64,000 nucleotides of DNA from Pseudomonas sp. FP2196 (GTDB lineage Bacteria > Pseudomonadota > Gammaproteobacteria > Pseudomonadales > Pseudomonadaceae), in assembly GCF_030687715.1 (NCBI RefSeq), contig NZ_CP117445.1, forward strand, positions 988,501 through 1,052,500, given 5' to 3'. The position numbers and the translations under genes were made by a program. The notes beneath the pieces are model-generated. The model saw nothing but the letters and a program-made list of their open reading frames with translations. It was not told where the DNA came from and did not search any database. Shown in pieces: positions 32,967-42,005 of the stretch. Within the stretch, counting starts at the first letter, position 1. Each line of letters starts with the position of its first letter.

Positions 32967-33686
32967 TTATTCGTGATGCGGCTCACCGAGGAACGTCAGC
33001 GAGGTGAACAGCCCGCGACTGTTCACGTCCGGGCTGTCCTTCACCGGCACCTCAACCTGCGCGGCAATCACATTCAACCCTTCATTGCGCACCAACACCT
33101 GCGCGCGGCCGTCTTTGTCAGTCTCGGTGCTTAAGGTATTCGGCGCACTGCGATAGTCACCAATCAACTTCACCCCCGCCGCCGGTTTGCCATCGAGCAA
33201 CACCCGCACCGGCAATGAATTTCCCGGCCCGATAGTCAACGGGTCGACTTCCGGCAGAATCAGCAGTTTGATCTGATCAAGCTTGGGCAACTTCGCGCCC
33301 GGTTGGTAAATCGCCAGGCTGTACTTGAAGGTCTGCGTCGCCTCGACAGCGCCCGGGACTTTGCTGCGCCCTTCATTGATCCACTTCTTGTCAGCCGTTT
33401 GCGACCACATGCCGTTGTTCAACGCCACTGCCAGTACCGCCGGGGTTTTCAGAGGTTTCAGGCGCGCGTGATCGGGCAGGCGCTCAACGCTGACCGGGAT
33501 CATTTTTCCGCCCGCGTCATATGCCCAGGCGCCGCTGACTTTCTGCGCCTTGAAAGCATTGTCTTCAGCGCCGTGGCCATAGATCACTTCGATGTTGCCG
33601 CGGCGTTGTTCGGTCCACAGGCCATGGGCCGAGGCTTGTCCGGCGAACAGTGCCGCGATGATCAGGAGGGTTTTGCCGTATTGCAT
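32967..33686 (-). CDS. DUF4198 periplasmic protein, probable metal-uptake partner
   Basis: Secreted protein of 239 residues with a clear signal peptide (TLLIIAALFAGQASA). Cleavage after it would leave His as the first mature residue (HGLWTEQ), and the C-terminus ends EPHHE. The DUF4198 family includes NikK-like periplasmic components of nickel/cobalt uptake, so metal binding is a fair inference. It starts 12 bases after the TonB receptor stop on the same strand and is probably co-transcribed with it. Specificity for Ni, Co, Zn or Cu cannot be told from the sequence alone. Confidence 0.82.
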   Translation of the reverse strand: MQYGKTLLIIAALFAGQASAHGLWTEQRRGNIEVIYGHGAEDNAFKAQKVSGAWAYDAGGKMIPVSVERLPDHARLKPLKTPAVLAVALNNGMWSQTADKKWINEGRSKVPGAVEATQTFKYSLAIYQPGAKLPKLDQIKLLILPEVDPLTIGPGNSLPVRVLLDGKPAAGVKLIGDYRSAPNTLSTETDKDGRAQVLVRNEGLNVIAAQVEVPVKDSPDVNSRGLFTSLTFLGEPHHE

Positions 33687-33698
33687 GGGGACGTCCTT

Positions 33699-35804
33699 TT
33701 ACAGGTTGAGTGTCAGGCTGACGGTGAAATTGCGCGGCTCGCCGGGGTTGACCCAGTAATTGCTGTAGGAGCGCTCGTAGTATTTTTCGTCGAAGAGGTT
33801 GTTCAGGTTCAGCCCGACGGTGACGTTGTCGCTGGCCTTGTAATGAGCGAGCAAATCGACGGTGTGATAGGCCGGCATTTCAAAATCACCGCCGGCCTCA
33901 CCGGAGCGATCGCCGACATAGGTGAAGGCCGCGCCGACGTCCGAGCCGCGCAAATGCCCGTCCTGAAACTCATAAACCCCGAGCAGACTGCCGCTGCGCT
34001 TGGCCACGCCAAGAATGCGGCTGCCGGCTGGAATCGCCGCATCGCCTTTGGTCACTTCGGCGTCGATGTAAGCGAAGGCGCCAATCACCCGCACGGCATC
34101 GGTCACTTGCCCGGTCACTTGCCAGTCGAAACCGCGACTGCGTGCCTTGCCCATTGCGCGGCTGGTGTCTGTGCCCGGGTCGAGGGCGAGGACGTTCTCC
34201 TTGTCGATGTGGAAGAAGGCGAGGGTGCTGCTCAGACGTTCGTCGAACAGTTCGTTCTTGATGCCGATTTCGTAACCGACGCCTTCTTCCGGATCGAAGG
34301 ATTTGCCGGAGGCATCGAGGCCGTTGTTTGGTTTGAACGAGGTCGAGGCGTTGGCGAACAGGCCGGTGTTCGGCGTCAATTGATAGAGCACGCCTGCGCG
34401 TTGGGTGAGGGCGTCGTGAGTCTGCTGGCTTTTGGCGTTGCGGGTGTGATCGTCGATGCGTTGATCAAAGTGCTCGAAGCGCGCGCCGATCATTCCGCGC
34501 AGTGTGTCGCTGAAGACGATTTGATCCTGCAGGTTCAGCGCATGGCTTTCGACGTGTTCGAAGAAGTCCGTGCCGGAGCGTGCGCCATTGGGTTTAGGTT
34601 GGCCGTAGATCGGCTTGTAGATGTCGATGGCGTAAGGGCCGCCAGCGATGGTGGTGACCCGTTCGTTCTTGCGGTAGTTCTCGTACTCGCTGCCGATCAG
34701 CAGTTCGTGTTGCCACGGGCCGAGGTCGAACAGACCGCGTAATTCCAGTTGAGTGATGCTGTCGTGCCAATGGGTGTCGCGTTCGCGATAGCGGCGGTTG
34801 ACCGTATGGCCATCGGCGTTCAGCGCACGACTTTCCGACGCGTCGCCCCAGAGTTTGCCTTCCTTGTAATGGCTGGCCAGGCGCAGTTTCCAGTTGTCGT
34901 TGAGGTGATGCTCGAGGGTGGCCTGGAGCAGGTTGTTGTGGTTGTCGATGTTGCCGTCGTTCGGCTCGCCGAGGAAGGTCGAGCGCGAAACGCCGCTCCA
35001 CTTGTTTTTCGGCGCGACGATGCCACGGTCGAACGTGGAGTTGTGACGGACGATTTCGCTTTCGACCAACAGCGAGGTGTTGGGATTCAGTTGCCAACGG
35101 ATCGAGGGCGCGACGAATACACGCTGGCTGTCGATGTGATCGCGGAAGCTGTGGTTATCCTCGACGGCGAGGTTGATCCGCGAGAGCACATCACCCTGCT
35201 CATCGAGTGGCGTGTTGACGTCCAGCGCGGTGCGATAGCGATCCCAGCTGCCGGCGCTGGTTTGCAGCGTTGTGAAGGCTTCGGGTTGCGGTTTCTTGGT
35301 GACGATGTTCACCGTGCCGCCCGGATCGCCTCGGCCATACAGGCTGGCGGCCGGGCCTTTGAGCACTTCGATGCGCTCGATGTTGGCGGCGTCGGGTGTG
35401 GCCGGGTAGCCGCGATTGGCGCTGAAGCCGTCCTTGTAGAACTCAGAGGTGGTGAAACCGCGCACGCTGTATTCGTAGAGGGTCAGACCGCCGAAATTGT
35501 TTTGTTTGGACACGCCGCCGGCGAAATCCAGCGCGCGTTCGACGCTGGTGCTGCCCAAGTCCTTGAGCACGCTGGCGGGGACAACGCTGATCGCCTGTGG
35601 GATATCGCGGATTGCGGTGTCGGTTTTGGTGGCGCTGGACGAGCGCGTGGCGCGGTAGCCTGTGACGGGACCGGTGGGGGATTCGTAGTCTGAGGTGACG
35701 CTGATCGCTTCAAGTTCGAGCGCTAGCGGTTCTTCGGCGAAAACCGGATCACCCAGCAAACCGAGGGTCAGCCCCAGCAGCGAGGCCTTTGTTCGAGACG
35801 ACAT
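33699..35804 (-). CDS. TonB-dependent outer-membrane receptor
   Basis: Outer-membrane receptor of 701 residues from ATG 35804; a TTG at 35819 is less likely. Signal peptide (SLLGLTLGLLGDPVFA), plug domain with RDIPQAISVVPASVLKDLG (about 64-82) and IERIEVLKGPAASLYGRGDPG (about 145-165), then a 22-strand barrel ending SLTLNL. The plug is of the siderophore-receptor type. There is no N-terminal signalling extension, so no FecI/FecR-type control is expected. Pairing with a DUF4198 gene suggests uptake of a metal complex. A 44-bp palindrome covers the start codon and upstream region. Confidence 0.92.
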   Translation of the reverse strand: MSSRTKASLLGLTLGLLGDPVFAEEPLALELEAISVTSDYESPTGPVTGYRATRSSSATKTDTAIRDIPQAISVVPASVLKDLGSTSVERALDFAGGVSKQNNFGGLTLYEYSVRGFTTSEFYKDGFSANRGYPATPDAANIERIEVLKGPAASLYGRGDPGGTVNIVTKKPQPEAFTTLQTSAGSWDRYRTALDVNTPLDEQGDVLSRINLAVEDNHSFRDHIDSQRVFVAPSIRWQLNPNTSLLVESEIVRHNSTFDRGIVAPKNKWSGVSRSTFLGEPNDGNIDNHNNLLQATLEHHLNDNWKLRLASHYKEGKLWGDASESRALNADGHTVNRRYRERDTHWHDSITQLELRGLFDLGPWQHELLIGSEYENYRKNERVTTIAGGPYAIDIYKPIYGQPKPNGARSGTDFFEHVESHALNLQDQIVFSDTLRGMIGARFEHFDQRIDDHTRNAKSQQTHDALTQRAGVLYQLTPNTGLFANASTSFKPNNGLDASGKSFDPEEGVGYEIGIKNELFDERLSSTLAFFHIDKENVLALDPGTDTSRAMGKARSRGFDWQVTGQVTDAVRVIGAFAYIDAEVTKGDAAIPAGSRILGVAKRSGSLLGVYEFQDGHLRGSDVGAAFTYVGDRSGEAGGDFEMPAYHTVDLLAHYKASDNVTVGLNLNNLFDEKYYERSYSNYWVNPGEPRNFTVSLTLNL

Positions 35805-35845
35805 GTTATGTTGTTCCAATTGTTTAATTGAAACAATATAACATG
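35802..35845. promoter_or_regulatory. 44-bp near-perfect palindrome at the TonB receptor start
   Basis: Arms of 20 bases (35802-35821 and 35826-35845) with a 4-base loop GTTT; 18 of 20 positions pair. Outer arms are CATGTTAT and ATAACATG. The receptor start codon (ATG on the minus strand, 35802-35804) is the outer end. It may be a repressor operator or an mRNA hairpin that covers the start. One half (TATAACAT) looks like a Zur half-site, but the full Zur spacing is absent. Confidence 0.7.
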
Positions 35846-35891
35846 CCTGTTGAGAATGTCTGTTATTCGCGCCGCCGGCGCGAACAAAGTC

Positions 35892-37049
35892 TTACTCTTC
35901 TTTTTCCTTCACCGGTGCCGGTGGTGGTCGCAGACCGATTTCAGCGGTCAGCTTGATCTCTTTGCCATTGCGCATGACCTGAATCGTCACTTTGTCGGTC
36001 GGTTTGATCCGCGCAACCTGGTTCATCGAGCGGCGGCCATCGCCCGCTGGTTCGCCATCGATGCTGAGAATCACGTCACCCAGTTGCAGGCCGGCCTTCT
36101 GCGCCGGGCCATCGCGGAAAATCCCCGCCACCACGATTCCCGGGCGCCCGGACAAGCCAAACGACTCGGCCAGTTCCTGGGTCAGCGGCTGTACTTCAAT
36201 CCCCAGCCAGCCACGAATCACCTGGCCGTGTTCGATGATCGACTTCATGACTTCCATCGCCAGTTTCACCGGGATGGCAAAGCCGATGCCTTGCGAGCCA
36301 CCGGATTTGGAGAAGATCGCGGTGTTGATGCCGGTGAGGTTGCCGTTGGCATCGACCAGTGCACCGCCGGAGTTGCCCGGGTTGATCGCCGCGTCGGTCT
36401 GGATGAAGTCTTCGTAGTTGTTAAGGCCCAACTGATTGCGCCCGGTGGCGCTGATAATGCCCATGGTTACGGTCTGGCCGACGCCGAACGGGTTGCCAAT
36501 GGCCAGGGCGACGTCGCCGATACGGATGTTGTCCGAGCGGCCTACAGTAATCGCCGGCAGATTTTTCAAGTCGATCTTCAGGACGGCGAGGTCGGTTTCC
36601 GGGTCGCTGCCAATCACCCGGGCCAGGGTTTCACGGCCATCCTTGAGCGCCACAACGATTTGATCGGCGCCGCTGGTCACGTGGTTGTTGGTCAGGATGT
36701 AGCCTTCCGGGCTCATGATCACGCCGGAGCCGAGGCTCGACTCCATGCGTTTCTGCTTTGGCGAGTTGTCACCAAAGAAGCGGCGAAACTGCGGGTCTTC
36801 AAACAGCGGATGCGCCGGTTTGTTGATGACCTTGGTGGTATAGAGGTTGACCACCGACGGCGCGGCAATGGTGACCGCGTCGGCATAGGACACCGGCCCC
36901 TGCTGCACGCTGGTGGTTTGCGGGGCCTGCTGCAGGTTGACGTCGAGGCTCGGAAGCCCGACCCACTGCGGGTAACGCTGAATAATCAACAGAGCGATAA
37001 GCACGCCGGCCAACAGCGGCCAGCCCATAAAACGCAGCGCCTTGAACAT
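35892..37049 (-). CDS. algW: Periplasmic serine protease AlgW (DegS-like)
   Basis: HtrA-family protease of 385 residues with an N-terminal membrane anchor (WPLLAGVLIALLIIQ), trypsin-like domain with His123 (LTNNHVTS), Asp153 (ETDLAVLK) and Ser227 (NPGNSGGAL), and one PDZ domain (about 265-360). A single PDZ and an anchor fit AlgW/DegS, which cleaves MucA/RseA to release sigma-E (AlgU) on envelope stress. Divergent from the NIF3 gene. Confidence 0.94.
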   Translation of the reverse strand: MFKALRFMGWPLLAGVLIALLIIQRYPQWVGLPSLDVNLQQAPQTTSVQQGPVSYADAVTIAAPSVVNLYTTKVINKPAHPLFEDPQFRRFFGDNSPKQKRMESSLGSGVIMSPEGYILTNNHVTSGADQIVVALKDGRETLARVIGSDPETDLAVLKIDLKNLPAITVGRSDNIRIGDVALAIGNPFGVGQTVTMGIISATGRNQLGLNNYEDFIQTDAAINPGNSGGALVDANGNLTGINTAIFSKSGGSQGIGFAIPVKLAMEVMKSIIEHGQVIRGWLGIEVQPLTQELAESFGLSGRPGIVVAGIFRDGPAQKAGLQLGDVILSIDGEPAGDGRRSMNQVARIKPTDKVTIQVMRNGKEIKLTAEIGLRPPPAPVKEKEE

Positions 37050-37152
37050 TAAGCACGTCCTGGAAAAGTTGCAGGCGGGGTCAGACCGCCCATAATGTCG
37101 CGCATTATACGAGGCCGCGCGCGCCTCGGAACGGGATATTTAGGAGTCTTTC

Positions 37153-37911
37153 ATGGCCGTTGCCCTTAGCACCCTCGTCGAAGAAGCCGACCGTTACCTT
37201 GGCAGTGCGAAAATTGCCGATTATTGCCCCAACGGCTTGCAGGTCGAAGGCCGTCCGCAGGTGATGCGCATCGTTAGCGGTGTGACCGCGAGTCAGGCCT
37301 TGCTCGATGCCGCCGTCGAAGCCGAGGCCGATCTGGTGCTGGTGCATCACGGTTATTTCTGGAAGGGCGAAAATCCTTGCATCACCGGCATGAAGCAGCG
37401 CCGGCTGAAGACATTGCTCAAGCACGACATCAGCCTGCTCGCGTATCACCTGCCACTGGATCTGCACCCGGACGTTGGCAACAACGTGCAGTTGGCGCGT
37501 CAGTTAGACATCACGGTCGAAGGCCCGCTGGATCCGGACAATCTGAAAATCGTCGGCCTGGTCGGGTCGCTGAGCGAACCCATGACCCCGCGTGATTTCG
37601 CCCGCAAAGTGCAGGAAGTCATGGGCCGCGAACCGCTGCTGATCGAAGGCAGCGCGATGATCCGACGGGTTGGCTGGTGCACCGGCGGCGGTCAGGGTTA
37701 TATCGATCACGGTGTGGCGGCGGGGGTCGACCTGTTCCTCAGCGGCGAAGCATCGGAGCAGACCTTCCACAGCGCGCGGGAAAACGACATCAGCTTCATC
37801 GCCGCCGGTCACCATGCCACCGAGCGCTATGGCGTGCAGGCGCTGGGCGATTATCTGGCGAAGCGTTTTGCCGTCGAGCACATCTTCATCGATTGCCCGA
37901 ATCCGATCTGA
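37153..37911 (+). CDS. NIF3-like dinuclear metal-binding protein
   Basis: NIF3/YbgI family protein of 252 residues. Metal ligands are in LVLVHHGYFWKGE (about 58-70), LLAYHLPLDLHPDVGNN (about 97-113) and SFIAAGHHATERYG (about 214-227). The family binds two metal ions and may act as a GTP cyclohydrolase-like or hydrolase enzyme; the true role is unsettled. AGGAG precedes the ATG. Same neighbour as in P. aeruginosa. Confidence 0.9.
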   Translation: MAVALSTLVEEADRYLGSAKIADYCPNGLQVEGRPQVMRIVSGVTASQALLDAAVEAEADLVLVHHGYFWKGENPCITGMKQRRLKTLLKHDISLLAYHLPLDLHPDVGNNVQLARQLDITVEGPLDPDNLKIVGLVGSLSEPMTPRDFARKVQEVMGREPLLIEGSAMIRRVGWCTGGGQGYIDHGVAAGVDLFLSGEASEQTFHSARENDISFIAAGHHATERYGVQALGDYLAKRFAVEHIFIDCPNPI

Positions 37912-37920
37912 AAGTACTGC

Positions 37921-38011
37921 CCTGTAGGAGCTGCCGCAGGCTGCGATCTTTTGATTTTGGTTTTTTTAGAAACACGATCAAAAGATCGCAGCCTGCGGCA
38001 GCTCTTGCAGG
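37921..38011. repeat. REP-type inverted pair between NIF3 and cysD
   Basis: Left arm begins CCTGTAGGAGCTGCCGCAGG and ends GATCTTTTGAT (37955); right arm is its inverted copy (37977-38011) with one or two mismatches; spacer of about 21 bases. Same family as 45565-45636 and 60192-60296. Confidence 0.85.
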
Positions 38012-38150
38012 GGGATGGGGCTAACCCACAGGCATATTCATATACCCTTTCGATCTAGTTGGCGTCCTGATTAGAAGAGGTCGCTGTGCTAGGATTCCCC
38101 GCTCGAACACGGCCCGCTGGCCGTTCATAAGAAAGCTTTCGTGAGTAGCC

Positions 38151-39068
38151 ATGGTCGACAAACTGACGCATCTGAAACAGCTGGAGGCGGAAAGCATCCA
38201 CATCATCCGCGAGGTGGCCGCCGAGTTCGACAACCCGGTGATGCTGTACTCCATCGGTAAAGACTCCGCCGTGATGCTGCACCTGGCACGCAAGGCGTTC
38301 TTCCCGGGCAAACTGCCGTTTCCGGTGATGCACGTCGACACCCGGTGGAAATTCCAGGAGATGTACAAGTTCCGCGACAAAATGGTCGAAGAGCTGGGCC
38401 TGGACCTGATCACCCACATCAATCCGGATGGCGTGGCGCAGAACATCAACCCGTTTACCCACGGCAGCGCCAAGCACACCGACATCATGAAAACCGAGGG
38501 CCTCAAGCAGGCTCTCGACAAGCATGGTTTCGATGCTGCGTTCGGCGGTGCCCGTCGCGATGAAGAGAAATCCCGCGCCAAAGAGCGCGTGTACTCGTTC
38601 CGCGACAGCAAGCACCGCTGGGACCCGAAAAACCAGCGTCCCGAGCTGTGGAATGTCTACAACGGCAAGGTCAACAAGGGCGAATCCATTCGTGTGTTCC
38701 CGCTGTCGAACTGGACCGAACTGGACATCTGGCAGTACATCTACCTCGAAGGCATCCCGATTGTGCCGCTGTACTTCGCCGCCGAACGTGAAGTGATCGA
38801 GAAGAACGGCACGCTGATCATGATCGATGACGAGCGCATCCTTGAGCATCTGTCCGATGAAGACAAAGCGCGCATCGTTAAAAAGAAAGTGCGTTTCCGT
38901 ACCCTTGGCTGCTACCCGTTGACGGGCGCGGTGGAGTCCGAGGCCGAAAGCCTGACGGACATCATTCAGGAAATGCTCCTGACGCGAACTTCCGAGCGCC
39001 AGGGCCGCGTCATCGACCACGATGGCGCAGGCTCGATGGAAGATAAAAAACGTCAAGGCTATTTCTAA
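38151..39068 (+). CDS. cysD: Sulfate adenylyltransferase subunit 2 CysD
   Basis: Small subunit of ATP sulfurylase, 305 residues, making APS from sulfate and ATP. The PP-loop motif [19 protein letters not shown] lies at about 36-54; [20 protein letters not shown] is the family block. It works with the CysN half of the next gene, 9 bases downstream. Confidence 0.97.
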   Translation: MVDKLTHLKQLEAESIHIIREVAAEFDNPVMLYSIGKDSAVMLHLARKAFFPGKLPFPVMHVDTRWKFQEMYKFRDKMVEELGLDLITHINPDGVAQNINPFTHGSAKHTDIMKTEGLKQALDKHGFDAAFGGARRDEEKSRAKERVYSFRDSKHRWDPKNQRPELWNVYNGKVNKGESIRVFPLSNWTELDIWQYIYLEGIPIVPLYFAAEREVIEKNGTLIMIDDERILEHLSDEDKARIVKKKVRFRTLGCYPLTGAVESEAESLTDIIQEMLLTRTSERQGRVIDHDGAGSMEDKKRQGYF

Positions 39069-39077
39069 GGGGCTGTC

Positions 39078-40976
39078 ATGTCGCATCAATCTGATTTGAT
39101 CAGCGAGGACATCCTCGCCTACCTGGGCCAGCACGAACGTAAAGAGCTGCTGCGCTTTTTGACCTGCGGTAACGTCGATGACGGCAAGAGCACCCTGATC
39201 GGGCGTCTGCTGCACGACTCCAAAATGATCTACGAAGATCATCTGGAAGCCATCACCCGCGACTCGAAGAAAGTCGGCACCACCGGCGAAGACATTGACC
39301 TCGCGTTGCTGGTCGACGGCCTGCAGGCCGAGCGTGAGCAAGGCATCACCATTGATGTCGCCTACCGCTATTTCTCCACCGCCAAGCGCAAATTCATCAT
39401 CGCCGACACCCCCGGCCATGAGCAGTACACCCGCAACATGGCCACCGGTGCGTCGACCTGTGACCTGGCGATCATTCTGGTCGACGCCCGTTACGGCGTG
39501 CAGACCCAGACCCGTCGCCACAGCTTCATTGCCTCGCTGTTGGGCATCAAACACATCGTCGTTGCCATCAACAAGATGGACTTGAAAGACTTCGATGAAG
39601 GCGTGTTCGAGTCGATCAAGGCCGACTACCTGAAGTTCGCCGAAGGCTTGAAGATGAAGCCGACCAGCATGCACTTCGTACCGATGTCAGCCCTCAAGGG
39701 CGACAACGTGGTGAACAAGTCCGAGCGCTCGCCGTGGTACACCGGCCAGTCGCTGATGGAAATTCTCGAGACCGTGGAAGTGGCGGGCGACCGCAATTTC
39801 ACCGATCTGCGTTTCCCGGTGCAGTACGTCAACCGTCCGAACCTGAACTTCCGCGGTTTCGCCGGCACCCTGGCCAGCGGCATCGTCAAGAAGGGCGACG
39901 AAGTCGTGGTATTGCCGTCGGGCAAGAGCAGCCGCGTGAAATCCATCGTCACCTTCGAAGGTGAACTGGAACACGCAGGTCCCGGTCAAGCGGTGACGCT
40001 GACCATGGAAGACGAAATCGACATCTCCCGTGGCGACCTGCTGGTGCATGCCGACAACGTGCCGCCGGTCACCGACAGCTTCGAAGCGATGCTGGTGTGG
40101 ATGGCTGAAGAGCCGATGCTGCCGGGAAAGAAGTACGACATCAAACGCGCCACCAGTTACGTGCCGGGCTCCATCGCCAGCATCGTCAACAAGGTCGACG
40201 TGAATACCCTCGAAGAGGGCCCGGCGAGCGCGTTGCAGCTCAACGAAATCGGCAAGGTGAAGATCGCGCTCGACGCGCCGATCGCCCTCGACGGTTACGA
40301 GAGCAACCGCACCACCGGCGCGTTCATCATCATCGACCGTTTGACCAACGGCACTGTTGGCGCTGGCATGATCGTCGCTCAGCCACTGGCTCACGGCACT
40401 GCCTCGCACCACGGCAAACTGGCGCATGTTGCCACTGAAGAGCGTGCTCAGCGTTTCGGCCAGCAACCGGCCACCGTGCTGTTCAGCGGTTTGTCGGGCG
40501 CGGGCAAGAGCACGCTGGCTTATGCGGTCGAGCGCAAGTTGTTCGACATGGGCCGCGCGGTGTTTGTGCTGGATGGTCAGAACCTGCGTCACGACCTGAA
40601 CAAAGGTCTGCCACAGGATCGCGCCGGTCGTACCGAGAACTGGCGTCGGGCTGCGCACGTGGCGCGTCAGTTCAACGAGGCGGGCCTGCTGACGCTGGCT
40701 GCATTCGTCGCGCCTAGCGCCGAAGGCCGTGAGCAGGCCAAAGACCTGATCGGCAAGGATCGTCTGCTGACGGTTTATGTACAGGCTTCGCCGACTGTGT
40801 GTGCCGAGCGTGATCCGCAAGGGCTGTATGCGGCGGGTGGCGATAACATTCCGGGTGAGTCTTTCCCGTATGACGTGCCGCTGAATGCTGACCTGGTGAT
40901 TGATACCCAGTCGCTGACACTGGAAGAAAGCGTTAAGCAAGTGCTGGATCTGCTGCGTCAGCGTGGCGCGATTTAA
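39078..40976 (+). CDS. cysNC: Bifunctional sulfate adenylyltransferase subunit 1 / APS kinase CysNC
   Basis: Fusion protein of 632 residues. The N-terminal GTPase (CysN) has [15 protein letters not shown] (about 31-45), [12 protein letters not shown] and INKMD. The C-terminal APS kinase (CysC) has [17 protein letters not shown] (about 470-486) and the [13 protein letters not shown] block. Together with CysD it makes PAPS from sulfate. The fused form is usual in Pseudomonas. A terminator follows 41 bases after the stop. Confidence 0.97.
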   Translation: MSHQSDLISEDILAYLGQHERKELLRFLTCGNVDDGKSTLIGRLLHDSKMIYEDHLEAITRDSKKVGTTGEDIDLALLVDGLQAEREQGITIDVAYRYFSTAKRKFIIADTPGHEQYTRNMATGASTCDLAIILVDARYGVQTQTRRHSFIASLLGIKHIVVAINKMDLKDFDEGVFESIKADYLKFAEGLKMKPTSMHFVPMSALKGDNVVNKSERSPWYTGQSLMEILETVEVAGDRNFTDLRFPVQYVNRPNLNFRGFAGTLASGIVKKGDEVVVLPSGKSSRVKSIVTFEGELEHAGPGQAVTLTMEDEIDISRGDLLVHADNVPPVTDSFEAMLVWMAEEPMLPGKKYDIKRATSYVPGSIASIVNKVDVNTLEEGPASALQLNEIGKVKIALDAPIALDGYESNRTTGAFIIIDRLTNGTVGAGMIVAQPLAHGTASHHGKLAHVATEERAQRFGQQPATVLFSGLSGAGKSTLAYAVERKLFDMGRAVFVLDGQNLRHDLNKGLPQDRAGRTENWRRAAHVARQFNEAGLLTLAAFVAPSAEGREQAKDLIGKDRLLTVYVQASPTVCAERDPQGLYAAGGDNIPGESFPYDVPLNADLVIDTQSLTLEESVKQVLDLLRQRGAI

Positions 40977-41016
40977 GCACTGAAGCAGCAACAAGCTTCT
41001 AGTCTCAAGCTGCAAG

Positions 41017-41055
41017 AAAAAGCCCGCCGATGAGCAATCATCGGCGGGCTTTTTA
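41017..41055 (+). terminator. Rho-independent terminator after cysNC
   Basis: Perfect 13-bp stem (AGCCCGCCGATGA / TCATCGGCGGGCT, 41021-41033 and 41038-41050) with loop GCAA, flanked by A and T runs so it can act in both directions for the convergent genes. Confidence 0.92.
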
Positions 41056-41077
41056 TTTGTGGCCAACTCGGTCAATT

Positions 41078-41092
41078 GTAGGAGTGAGCCTG
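41078..41092. repeat. Single REP-like half element
   Basis: TGTAGGAGTGAGCCTGC, a lone half of the REP family seen elsewhere in the window, just before the end of the acyltransferase gene. No inverted partner was seen nearby. Confidence 0.45.
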
Positions 41093-41099
41093 CAAGGGA

Positions 41100-42005
41100 T
41101 CAGTGTTTGGCTGGAAATTCGCGGTGCATCTGTTCCAGCAACGCATCCTTGTCCAGCCACAGCTGATTGATCCAGCCCTGAAACTGCAATCGATACTCGC
41201 CGTCCTGATCGTAATTCTTGCCAATGAACTGCTGCGGAATCTTCAGCTCTTCAAAGTGCACCACCACATCGCGCACATTGCCGCAGAGCAAATCCCAGAA
41301 CCCCGGACGCCCGGCCGGATAGTGGATGGTCACGTTGACAATCGATTCCAGTTGTTCACCCATCGCATCCAGCACAAAGGCAATGCCGCCGGCCTTGGGC
41401 TTGAGCAGGTACTTGAACGGTGAATGCTGTTGCGCATGTTTGCCTTCAGTGAAGCGTGTGCCTTCGACGAAGTTGAAAATCCCCACGGGGTTGTTGCGAA
41501 ACTTCGCGCAGGTCTTGCGGGTGGTTTCCAGGTCTTTACCTTTTTTCTCCGGGTGTTTTTCCAGATAGGCCTTGGAGTAGCGCTTCATGAACGGGAAGCC
41601 CAGCGCCCACCACGCCAGACCGATTACCGGGACCCAGATCAGCTCCTGCTTGAGAAAAAACTTCAGCGGCTGGATACGCCGGTTGAGCACGTACTGCAGC
41701 ACCAGAATATCGACCCAGCTTTGATGGTTGCTGGTGATCAGGTACGAGTGCTTGTAGTCCAGGCCTTGCAGACCGCTGAGGTGCCAGCGGGTGCGGCGCA
41801 CCAGGTTCATCCAGCCTTTGTTATTGCTGATCCACGCTTCGTGGGTGTGGCTCATCAGCCATCCGGCAACGCGCTGGGTGACCGCGAACGGCAAGGCCTT
41901 GATCAGCGCCACGCAGAACAGAAACGAGCAGAGCAGAATCGTGTTGAGCGCCAACAACAGTGAGGCGATTACACCGCGCAGCGGTGCAGGTAGAAAATCC
42001 AGCAT
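41100..42005 (-). CDS. PlsC-type acyltransferase (YihG-like)
   Basis: Membrane acyltransferase of 301 residues. The N-terminal membrane segment is LLLALNTILLCSFLFCVALI. The catalytic HX4D motif is in SNHQSWVDILVLQ (about 93-105) and the substrate motif in FVEGTRFTEGKH (about 180-191). The sequence resembles E. coli YihG, a lysophosphatidic acid acyltransferase that affects lipid composition and swarming. It starts at the base before the pta stop codon, so it is likely co-transcribed with pta. Confidence 0.9.
   Translation of the reverse strand: MLDFLPAPLRGVIASLLLALNTILLCSFLFCVALIKALPFAVTQRVAGWLMSHTHEAWISNNKGWMNLVRRTRWHLSGLQGLDYKHSYLITSNHQSWVDILVLQYVLNRRIQPLKFFLKQELIWVPVIGLAWWALGFPFMKRYSKAYLEKHPEKKGKDLETTRKTCAKFRNNPVGIFNFVEGTRFTEGKHAQQHSPFKYLLKPKAGGIAFVLDAMGEQLESIVNVTIHYPAGRPGFWDLLCGNVRDVVVHFEELKIPQQFIGKNYDQDGEYRLQFQGWINQLWLDKDALLEQMHREFPAKH

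Noticed and set aside
35818..35845. Zur or Fur box at the TonB receptor promoter
   Set aside because: Only one Zur-like half-site (TATAACAT); the other half is at the wrong distance. The Fur consensus match is poor.
38055..39674. 539-codon frame opposite cysD and cysNC
   Set aside because: Shadow of two certain genes.
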